From assembly GCF_026262505.1 (NCBI RefSeq), contig NC_067204.1, positions 6,915,797-6,979,796 on the forward strand: a stretch of 64,000 nt of DNA, given 5' to 3'. This DNA is from Trichomonas vaginalis G3. Lineage: Eukaryota > Parabasalia > Trichomonadida > Trichomonadidae. The notes beneath the pieces are model-generated. The model did not search any database. It was not told the DNA's origin and saw nothing but the letters and a program-made list of their open reading frames with translations. The position numbers and the translations under genes are program-made. Below are positions 9,040 through 17,345 of this stretch, piece after piece (position 1 is the stretch's first letter; the number at the start of each line of letters is the position of its first letter).

Positions 9040-9937
9040 TCCAATAGTTGATGTCCATTTTGAACCCACAGATCAATTGATACACTGCCTTGCATCAAGA
9101 AGCGGAGCATCTTTTATGGACTCTGTGGAATATGCTCCGCAATTTGGTGTTTTGTTAACCAATCAGCTTTATTACTCAGAAATATTTAACGAGATCAGAC
9201 GTCACAATCATTATGCCACAGAGAGAGTAAATTCACAAATCATCAGGCTCGATGATTCTCGAAGCGCCTTAAATGCCGCCATGCAATTGTTCTTGACTAT
9301 CATTATCCTTGAAAATATTCGAATCGAAGAAGATAATGGTGCAAGAGCTTTAGAATTGTTTCAGGTTGGAGAAGAAGATTCCAAACAAGAAGATCTTCTC
9401 CATATCCTACAAATATTAGAACGTATGGGAAGATCTACTTCGATTTCACCAGGAAAAACATATAATATGCTTCATTTTGAACAACAAGGCGATCCACGAC
9501 TCATTATTTCATCTTTTATGAACCCACATTTATGCGGGATTCAATTCATTGATGAGAATAATCAAGCTCAATGTGTTAACATGTTAAAACTTCCTGAAGA
9601 TGGAAATTTCAAAGAATATTTCGAGAATAAGAAGATTACTCATGTGAATAGATACCTCTTCATTGCAAATGACCGCGAATCTCAAGAAGCTCAGCCAGAC
9701 CAAATTGAACTGCTTCATGAACATTCACATATCATATTTATCAGATTTGCCATTGTTTCACTTACACTCGGAAGAGATGGTCATGCCTCTTTTAAATTTT
9801 ATAAGAGACTTGATTTACAAGGCGAATATGTTGTGATCGATGAAAATTGGTGTTATGTGATCCCAAGAGGAGGAGCAATCGGATATCAATTATTATCATT
9901 GTATGTCAGAGGTAAGGATGTTGAAATTGAAAATTAA
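9040..9937 (+). other. USP-like (peptidase C19) domain fused to the transposase, catalytic Cys absent
   Basis: The last 300 residues match the layout of a ubiquitin-specific protease. At the front, LASRSGASFMDS takes the place of the USP Cys box (family: G-x-x-N-x-G-A-T-C-Y-M-N-S), followed by a segment with TNQLYYSEIF as in USP7-type finger/palm helices. At the end, GRDGHASFKFYKRL stands for the His box (G-H-Y), ENWCYVIPRG for the W-x-x-F-D-D strand and GYQLLSLYVR for the A-Y-x-L-F-Y-x-R strand. The catalytic Cys is missing, while the His is kept, so it would bind rather than cleave ubiquitin. This is my pattern match and was not searched. Confidence 0.6.
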
Positions 9938-10078
9938 TTCATAATTTCTATTTATTTATATATTTTGTTTTTTATTTGTAAGCTGTAAATAATGATTTGT
10001 TATAAGAAGATGGTCTTTTTCACCAAGAAAAATTTTGTGTGTAAAAAATTTTTATCGTCTGACAAGTTTCTCTGTGAA

Positions 10079-10709
10079 ATATGAAAATTGTTGTAAACAG
10101 AAATTCATCAAAAGTGACACCTCAGAAAAGCTAAAATATTGAATTTTTGGAACTTTTGATAGAGCACGTTTTTAAATATTAATTAAAGTAAATGTATATT
10201 TTGTAAAGATTCTTTTTAATAAAAAAATAAAATTTTGAAGAAGAACACAAAATCTTCTGAAAAATAATATCACATAAACTCATATTATTTTCTAATATAT
10301 AACTATTTTATATAAAAATCAAATTCAATGATCTTAAAAGCGAAGGATAAACCTCAAAATTTACGAATATAATGAGTGGGAATATAATGCTTATCTATCA
10401 TAAAACCATATGAAATATCAATTTTTGCTTTACGCCTAATTTTTGACGACAATTAGCAAAAAATGTTAAATGTTAACACTCAGTCCATTTGAATATGAAA
10501 AATAAAATTGACTTTGATTAAATGTTTTTATTTATCATGCAATTCTTCTTGCGACCAAAGATTTGAATAAAAGTTCAAAAAATAAGATAGCTTAAAAAAT
10601 AATATACGGTAGTGTTTACTAATAGATGAATAGTATATAAATTCTATTAAAATGGATTTGATCCAAAAAATATATAAAATTTGATCATAAATAAAATCGT
10701 TTAGTAGTC
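10079..10709. repeat. Left terminal inverted repeat of the long-TIR transposon
   Basis: Reverse complement of about 14784-15409. Near identity holds from about 10245 to 10705. Around 10130-10240 the arms differ, and the outer block at 10093-10117 matches again. The two-tier similarity suggests that the arms were partly homogenised by gene conversion or that one arm suffered a later replacement. Confidence 0.8.
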
Positions 10710-11469
10710 ATTTAAAATAGGGTTGTACAAACTGGCACGCCTGCTGGCACACCCTTTTTGGCCAGCTGGCACGATTTTTTTAAAAAACACATTAAAAAAG
10801 TCACTTTTTGCCCCATCTAATGAGATTTTTTTTACAATTTTTTTCCCCTTATTTTTCAATTTAGATATGATTTTAAGCTCTCCAAATTGAAGTTTACCTG
10901 ATGTTTCTTAGTTTTTATGATAATAAAATGTTGCAAAGTTGAGTTTGGATTCAATAAATTTAAGAAAATTTTATTTTACAATGAAATTATAAGAAAGGAT
11001 GTTTTTATCCTATGTCAAAGAGAATACATTTGTAGATCCCGACTTTTGACATGGTTGAAAATTCCAAAAAAAAATTCAAAATTTAAAAAAAAATTAAAAA
11101 ATATAAATTTCATGTTAAAAAATGATTTTTGAAATTTTTTTGGAAAAATAGAATGTCATATTTTTATGTTTTATTGCTATTTTTTACGAAATCAATCAAA
11201 TATTTGTTCATTTGGCTGAGATTATAAATAAAATCTTTCTAAATCTTGCAATTGATTGCTAAAATCTGTTTTATGTATTAATTGGCATTGAGATTCGTTA
11301 TAAAAGAATGCGAATTATTTTGTATGAGTAAACGTATTTTGTAAAATTTCAAATTCTCTTCTCTCATTACTTACCTTAGATCTCTCGGCTTTTAGCTCTC
11401 AGATTTCGCTCATAGAACTCAGGTTTTAGTTATGTACTCATAGATGTATCATTACTGCCCGCAGATCTC

Positions 11470-11902
11470 TCATTACTACCTTACTAACCAGATCTTAACT
11501 CTCCGAACTTACTAACCAGATCTTAACTCTCATTACTACCTTACTAACCAAATCTTAACTCTCATTACTACCTTACTAACCAGATCTTAACTCTCATTAC
11601 TACCTTACTCATCAGATCTTAACTCTCATTACTACCTTACTCATCAGATCTTAACTCTCATTACTACCTTACTAACCAGATCTTAACTCTCATTACTACC
11701 TTACTAACCAGATCTTAACTCTCCGACCTTACTAACCAGATCTTAACTCTCATTACTACCTTACTCATCAGATCTTAACTCTCATTACTACCTTACTAAC
11801 CAGATCTTAACTCTCATTACTACCTTACTAACCAGATCTTAACTCTCATTACTACCTTACTAACCAGATCTTAACTCTCATTACTACCTTACTCATCAGA
11901 TA
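11470..11902. repeat. About 32-bp minisatellite inside the hAT-like element
   Basis: Roughly 13 units of CTTACTAACCAGATCTTAAC plus TCTCATTACTAC, with two alternating variants (CTAACC versus CTCATC) and two short units lacking the CATTACTAC part. The variants are interspersed rather than blocked, which suggests amplification of multi-unit blocks. The array sits roughly 0.75 kb inside the left end of the element. Confidence 0.9.
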
Positions 11903-12332
11903 TCTAATTATTTACATATGATTTCTCACATCTCACTCAAGTCTCATTACTTACCCTATCTTTTTAACCTTTTCTGATAATTACTGAAATAACTAAATCC
12001 TTTTTTAGTTTAATTCTGATATTAAATTTTTAAAATCTCTTTAATTTTTTGAACTACGCCTTTAATTTGTAATTGCCGATTTCACAGATTTGAACCATTT
12101 AATAAAATAACATTATTCAACTTAATCATATCAAACATGGTAGTTTGATTTTCAGATCTACATTTTAAAAACCTCTTTATTATCTTGAGTTATACTTTTA
12201 TTATATAATACCTGAGTTCATAACTGAAAACTCTTAATTAGAGTACAATATTCAACTTAATCATAACAAGATTTGTTGAATTTCAAATTTGATTTATATC
12301 TTCCATCACTTAAAACTCTCACAGCTTACAAT

Positions 12333-13274
12333 GTTGCATGCTAAGATCAGTCATAATGTAAACCTCTCAATTTTATTGTCGTGGGAAGTATCTCAATTCC
12401 TTCAAAAAAATTGAAAAACTATTTAATTTTAAAAATATAATACTTTTAATTAGTTAATTAATTGAGAATTTTTAAAAATCACTTTTGATAATACTTTTGA
12501 GAACTTTAATTAAAAAAATATATTCAAAAATATCCAGGATATCAAGCGGGAATTGTTCCTTATGAGGTATATAGTTATGATGTATACCTCAAAGGAACAA
12601 TTCCCTCCTTAAAACGAGAAAACTTGTTCGAAATTGTTATCATTTCGAACAAAGTTTTCTCGTTTTTAATTAACAAACTAAAGGCTATGAGGCACTGATT
12701 ATATATTAGTGCTTCACAGCCTTTAGTTTCTAATAGATAGCTGGGAAACTTTCTTCCAATGATAAGTTATTCAGAGAAAGTTTCCCAGCTTTCAAGAGGG
12801 AATTGTTCCTTATGAGGTATATAGTTTATATGTATACCTCATAAGGAACAATTCCCTCCCTTAAAATCATAGACATTTTTATTCTTATTATATCAACCAT
12901 TCAAACATATTCCTCTGAAAGTTATTTTATTAAAATTTAGAATTTTAATAAATATAGAGTTGGAATTTCATACAATACCTATATATTTTCAATAATGGAA
13001 TTGAAAACCATTCTCAAAAAGTTCTCAGAAAACCTTTTTTCATTAATTTTAAGAAATCTGGAGTATTAAATTAAGTGATAAATTCGTTTGACACTACTTT
13101 AATTTTTAAATTCAAAAAATTATATGTGCTTCTTAAAATGACTCAAAAAAATTTTATTATAAAATAATATATAATATTAAAAATCCCACAACATTTTTTT
13201 ACTTTACATAATCGTACTTCCTCGACGATTAATTTCCACTCAATTTCTATCGTTGACCGAACTTAGCATGCAAC
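12333..13274. mobile_element. Hairpin-array element X, copy 1
   Basis: Bounded by GTTGCATGCTAAGATCAGTC and the inverted GACCGAACTTAGCATGCAAC (imperfect 21-bp terminal repeats), 942 bp. The core (12548-12857) holds five consecutive hairpins with 17-25 bp arms: the first and fifth share the arm GGGAATTGTTCCTTATGAGG, and the three between have unrelated arms. No coding capacity. A possible short duplication (ACAAT) flanks it with one extra base, so target-site length is unclear. The same element in opposite orientation lies at 15420-16364. Confidence 0.75.
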
Positions 13275-13464
13275 AACAATATAAGCTAAAAAGTATATTT
13301 TCATAGTAATAAAATTAATTATTAAATTTTTTACTTTTTCCTTTCCAAAACTAGAAAAAAAGGAAGGGAAAGGGGAAAAAGAAGAAAGAAAAGAGAAAAA
13401 GAAAAAAAAGAGAAAAGAAGAAAAAATATAATGAGCATATTATATAATTATGGTCATAGGCCGA

Positions 13465-13513
13465 GTGGCGTGGAAAGGGTGGAGCCCGAAGGGCGACATC
13501 CTTTCCACGCCAC
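13465..13513. repeat. GC-rich hairpin
   Basis: GTGGCGTGGAAAGG (13465-13478) pairs with CCTTTCCACGCCAC (13500-13513) across a 21-nt loop that itself contains GCCCGAAGGGC. Outer bases partly extend the stem (GGCC on both sides). It stands out from the surrounding AT-rich DNA and lies about 90 bp from the right end of the hAT-like element, in a GC-rich terminal block. Confidence 0.8.
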
Positions 13514-13626
13514 GAGGCCCGATTTTTGGCCACTTTTTTGATTTTGGCCGCGTGCCAGCTCCTGGCAGGCGGCCCGCAAAATTGTGCCAGTTTGTACAAC
13601 CCTAATTTAAAATGATGTAATTATTC

Positions 13627-14680
13627 AAATTTTGCTAAGACCCATTCGTCTTTGATATATAACTCCCATTTTTGCATTTCTGGCTCGTACCAAAATTTTG
13701 AAACTTCGAATAATTCGTTAGGAGTGTAATTACTATTCGTTTTTGGATTAATATCGAGAGATAAATGTGGTGTTTGTTGTTATTTTTAATGAACTGCTGA
13801 ACTGAGTCCTTGATTTGTTGAATATCATCCAACTCGTCTGGCAAAAACTTTTCTAAGCTTGGCCACAGGCGCTTCCACCTTGCCGTTCTGTCTTGGCATA
13901 TACGGCAAGGTGTGCTTCCAAACTATTCTGTTTTCCTGCATAACCTGGCGAATTCACCGCGGTTTTCACCGCCGTTATCGGTCCAGATGCAGTAAGGAAT
14001 AAACTCCTCTAAAAGTTTCTTAAAACCTTCGCTGTTGAGTTGGAAGACTTGTTTTTCAATAATTTAGTTTTGAGAACTTTACGTGTCATATCATCCAATA
14101 TGGCAAAAAATGGAAAAGAAACATTACCGTGAAGGTAATGAATATCGCAGTGCCATATCAAATTCTTTGATATGGCACGATATTTGGTAGGTGGATCTGC
14201 TGGTTTGTAATCTCTTTTTGAAGATAAACCTGATTCCATCATAAATTTTTCCACTTGATGATGCTTTATTTTTTGTAAATTGTCAAAAATTTGATCTTTT
14301 GTCAAATCTTCTATATTTTCAAATTCTTTTGCAATTTCTTCTTTTTCTTTCTCACAATCGGGATTTTGAGCAATATTTTGAAACCTTTTAATCAATAAAT
14401 AAGTTTTTGAAATTCCTCCTTTATATTGTGAAACACAAGAATTAATTAATTGTTTTTGCTCAAATGTTGGTGGATTTGGTTTTCTGCCGCGACTAACTTT
14501 TGGTAATTCGATTTCTTGAAGTTGAAATGCTCTTCTTATTGTATTTTCGGCAACATTCAATTTAATTTTACCATTTTCCAATTCAACTTCCTTTCCCACA
14601 CTTTTGTAAGATTCACCTTCTTCTATTCTTCTTTTAGCTTCAAATAGCCATTCTCTGTTTATAGATTTGGCAGTAGTCAT
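13627..14680 (-). pseudogene. Integrase-type (rve) transposase, broken
   Basis: The N-terminal 223 codons are open (start at 14680): a helix-turn-helix region with VAENTIRRAFQL and SRGRKPNPPT, then the start of an RNase H-fold core with WHCDIHYLHG (first catalytic Asp). Further on, in shifted frames, WTDNGGEN (second Asp) and RQNGKVE (catalytic Glu) are visible, giving a complete D, D, E set in the order of retroviral-type and IS3/IS481-type integrases. At least three frameshifts or stops interrupt it between about 14010 and 13640. The last part (DELDDIQQIKDSVQQF, and an EWVLAKFE-like end near 13630) is typical of the C-terminal tail of such transposases. It lies within the long-TIR transposon. 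Confidence 0.8.
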
Positions 14681-14783
14681 AAAAGTGGTCCTTCTTTTGT
14701 GATAAGATTCAAATTTGAATGTGGATGATAAATAAAAATCAAAAACAATTGTTATAATTTAAATGAAGAAGTAATTTAAAACG

Positions 14784-15409
14784 ATTTTATTTATGATCAA
14801 ATTTTATATATTTTTTGGATCAAATCCATTTTAATAGAATTTATATACTATTCATCTATTAGTAAACACTACCGTATATTATTTTTTAAGCTATCTTATT
14901 TTTTGAACTTTTATTCAAATCTTTGGTCGCAAGAAGAATTGCATGATAAATAAAAACATTTAATCAAAGTCAATTTTATTTTTCATATTCAAATGGACTG
15001 AGTGTTAACATTTAACATTTTTTGCTAATTGTCGTCAAAAATTAGGCGTAAAGCAAAAATTGATATTTCATATGGTTTTATGATAGATAAGCATTATATT
15101 CCCACTCATTATATTCGTAAATTTTGAGGTTTATCCTTCGCTTTTAAGATCATTGAATTTGATTTTTATATAAAATAGTTATATATTAGAAAATAATATG
15201 AGTTTATGTGATATTATTTTTCAGAAGATTTCATTCTATATGCCTATGAAAAGTACTCTCAAAACTAACTTTTTCCTAATTATAATTAAATCTAGAATAA
15301 TGTATTATGCTTAGTATTATTTCATTTTTCTCATTCAATTTAGAATTTACAAATGTCAAAAAATTGAGAGCTGTCACTTTTGATGAATTTCTGTTTATTA
15401 CAAAATTTA
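14784..15409. repeat. Right terminal inverted repeat of the long-TIR transposon
   Basis: Reverse complement of the left arm at 10079-10709. Nearly identical from 14784 to about 15228, different between about 15230 and 15370, matching again in TGTCACTTTTGATGAATTTC at 15376-15395. Hairpin element X2 begins about 10 bp beyond its end. Confidence 0.8.
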
Positions 15410-15419
15410 ATATGAGATT

Positions 15420-16364
15420 GTTGCATGCTAAGTTCGGTCAACGATAGAAATTGAGTGGAAATTAATCGTCGAGGAAGTACGATTATGTAAAGTAAAAAAA
15501 TGTTGTGGGATTTTTAATATTATATATTATTTTATAATAAAATTTTTTTGAGTCATTTTAAGAAGCACATATAATTTTTTGAATTTAAAAATTAAAGTAG
15601 TGTCAAACGAATTTATCACTTAATTTAATACTCAGATTTCTTAAAATTAATGAAAAAAAGGTTTTCTGAGAACTTTTGAGAATGGTTTTCAAATTCCATT
15701 ATTGAAAATATATAGGTATTGTATGAAATTCCAACTCTATATTTATTAAAATTCTAAATTTTTAATAAAATAACTTTCAGAGGAATATGATTTTGAATGG
15801 TTGATTAATAAGTATAAAAATGTCTACGATTTTAAGGAGGGAATTGTTCCTTATGAGGTATACATCATAACTATATACCTCATAAGGAACAATTCCCTCT
15901 TGAAAGCTGGGAAACTTTCTCTGAATAACTTATCATTTGGAGAAAGTTTCCCAGCTATCTATTAGAAACTAAAGGCTATGAGGCACTAATATATAATCAG
16001 TGCCTCATAGCCTTTAGTTTCCTATTAAAAACGAGAAAACTTGTTCGAAATGATAAACAATTTCGAACAAGTTTTCTCGTTTTAAGGAGGGAATTGTTCC
16101 TTATGAGGTATACATCATAACTATATACCTCATAAGGAACAATTCCCGCTTGATATCCTGGATATTTTTGAATATATTTTTTTAATTAAAGTTCTCAAAA
16201 GTATTATCAAAAGTGATTTTTAAAAATATCTCCAATTAATTAACTAATTAAAAGTATTATATTTTTAAAATTAAATAGTTTTTCAATTTTTTTGAAGGAA
16301 TTGAGATACTTCCCACGACAATAAAATTGAGAGGTTTACATTATGACTGATCTTAGCATGCAAC
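15420..16364. mobile_element. Hairpin-array element X, copy 2 (inverted relative to copy 1)
   Basis: 945 bp, same terminal repeats as copy 1. Five hairpins in a row: 15837-15899, 15905-15956, 15965-16021, 16027-16083 and 16089-16147. Stems are 17-26 bp and near perfect, loops 8-15 nt, and spacing between hairpins only 5-9 nt. Hairpins 1 and 5 share their sequence. The flanks of the core are AT-rich and carry no ORF. No transposase anywhere in the element. Confidence 0.75.
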
Positions 16365-16475
16365 AATTCAAACTCTATATTTATTAAAATTCTAAATTTT
16401 TAATAAAATAACTTTTCAGAGGAATATGATTTTGAATGGTTGATTAATAAGTAGAAAAATGTCTACGATTTTAAC
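16365..16475. repeat. Direct partial copy of element X flank
   Basis: Starts immediately at the right end of X2 and repeats the X2 interior from about 15726 to 15834 (for example CTACGATTTTA at the end), stopping exactly where the hairpin core begins in X2. So the same 110-bp flank is once followed by hairpins and once followed by unrelated coding-like sequence. Confidence 0.75.
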
Positions 16476-16478
16476 GAT

Positions 16479-16622
16479 CTGACAGCAGAAATCGAATCAG
16501 CGGAGCCTGAAGAATCAGATTACGCGGGGAAAATAGGTTTTGAACGCTTAGATAGGGATATAATGAGACTTTATGAGGTATGCTGTATAAATATAGCTTT
16601 TGCAATAATATGTCATGAGACT
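16479..16622 (+). pseudogene. Short coding-like remnant
   Basis: An open stretch of about 48 codons without a start (DLTAEIESAEPEESDYAG, then IGFERLDRDIMRLYE) whose base composition and codon choice are richer in G/C than its surroundings. It ends at TGA about 16620. The bases after YE read GAG|GTATGC, somewhat like the trichomonad 5' splice site GTATGT, but no matching ACTAACACACAG acceptor is visible. Family unknown; probably the end of a gene cut off by the X insertion. Confidence 0.35.
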
Positions 16623-16820
16623 AGAATATGAAGAGAGTATATATGTGTTATTGTCAAATGTTTATATGTGGAGATAGCTCGGTAGAGTCTATAAAATAGT
16701 TCAGTACATGCCATAGGGAATATAAAGCACAAAAAATAATAAATAAATATTAAATAGGGAAATTAATATTTTAAATAATGTAAGTAAAGTATTTTCTCTA
16801 AATATCATAGTGGATGACAA

Positions 16821-17345
16821 ACAAGAGTGCACAATGCACTCTTGTCGGTCAAAGTTTTGCAATCGTATTCTGATTGCAATAAATTGTTTCATTCTGGGAG
16901 ACATGCACAGGCAATGTCTCCCGGAATGACACATGCAGACCAACAAGAGTGCACAATACACTCTTGTCGGTCAAAGTTCCGCATTCAAGTTATGAATGCG
17001 GAACAGTATGCCATTCTGGGAGACATGCACAGGCAATGTCTCCCGGAATGACACATGCAGACCAACAAGAGTGCACAATGCACTCTTGTCGGTCAAAGTT
17101 TTGCAATCGTATTCTGATTGCAATAAATTGTTTCATTCTGGGAGACATGCACAGGCAATGTCTCCCGGAATGACACATGCAGACCAACAAGAGTGCACAA
17201 TGCACTCTTGTCGGTCAAAGTTTTGCAATCGTATTCTGATTGCAATAAATTGTTTCATTCTGGGAGACATGCACAGGCAATGTCTCCCGGAATGACACAT
17301 GCAGACCAACAAGAGTGCACAATGCACTCTTGTCGGTCAAACTTC
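16821..17345. repeat. 122-bp tandem array of three-hairpin units
   Basis: Units start with ACAAGAGTGC at 16821, 16943, 17065, 17187 and 17309 (period 122). Each full unit folds into three hairpins: (a) CAAGAGTGCA/TGCACTCTTG; (b) a stem that is TTGCAATC/GATTGCAA in three units but CCGCATTC/GAATGCGG in the second; (c) CATTCTGGGAGACAT with ATGTCTCCCGGAATG. Units otherwise look identical. The second unit keeps the 33-nt length of the variable block. ORFs across this array are by-products of the repeat and are not genes. Confidence 0.9.

Larger units (their letters stand above)
6885..9937 (+). pseudogene. DDE transposase with a C-terminal USP-like domain, split by mariner and one frameshift
   Basis: The first ATG of the frame is at 6885 (MDEEPDIPN). 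About 43 codons follow before the mariner insert. The frame resumes at 7497 (LLMSLIEDSLDPANK, a helix-turn-helix region with TLYNYRKKYELDP), then slips by a net single-base loss somewhere in the A/T runs around 7725-7750, and continues in another frame to 9937. The DDE core is recognisable: Asp in ICNADESFYG, Asp in LFLDTYSSHRN, Asp in QPLDMHVFGALK, 35 residues apart (DD35D, DDE_1-like). After an acidic linker (about 8760-9000, Glu/Asp-rich) comes a separate globular region described below. The long C-terminal extension, open for over 300 codons, suggests the element was functional with it until recently. Confidence 0.82.
10718..13604. mobile_element. Non-autonomous hAT-like element (2.9 kb) nested in the long-TIR transposon
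   Basis: Ends are TAGGGTTGTACAAACTGGCA and its reverse complement (at least 21 bp perfect), flanked by the 8-bp duplication ATTTAAAA (10710-10717 and 13605-13612). TIR start TAGGG plus an 8-bp duplication is the hAT signature. Near both ends the motif GGCAC is repeated, as in hAT subterminal binding sites. I see no transposase. The interior holds AT-rich filler, a 32-bp minisatellite, the hairpin element X1, a purine-rich tract (13350-13430) and a GC-rich hairpin at 13465-13513. It is a passenger mobilised in trans. Confidence 0.88.
10079..15409. mobile_element. DNA transposon with long (about 0.6 kb) terminal inverted repeats and an integrase-type transposase
   Basis: Left arm about 10079-10709 and right arm about 14784-15409 are inverted copies. 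The inner 460 bp are nearly identical (for example AAAATCGTTTTATTTATG-type sequence at the inner ends), then comes a divergent stretch, then a conserved outermost block TAAACAGAAATTCATCAAAA. Between the arms lie a broken rve-type transposase (minus strand) and a later hAT-like insertion. Without the insertion the element is about 2.4 kb. No clean target duplication seen. The family could be IS481-like or Ginger-like DNA transposons. Both are candidates only. Confidence 0.75.

Noticed and set aside
10917-11132. 71-codon ORF in the hAT-like element
   Set aside because: Lys/Asn/Phe/Ile low-complexity text from AT-rich DNA, no transposase motif.
16570-16640. Spliceosomal intron beginning GTATGC
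   Set aside because: No trichomonad-type acceptor (ACTAACACACAG) downstream, and the upstream exon has no start.
16701-17327. Several overlapping ORFs on both strands with near-identical proteins
   Set aside because: They are produced by the 122-bp hairpin array, whose period in three frames (122 is not a multiple of 3) gives the same text in shifted frames. No independent coding evidence.
16821-17345. CRISPR array
   Set aside because: The repeats are 122 bp, contiguous, without unique spacers, in a eukaryotic genome. It is a hairpin satellite.
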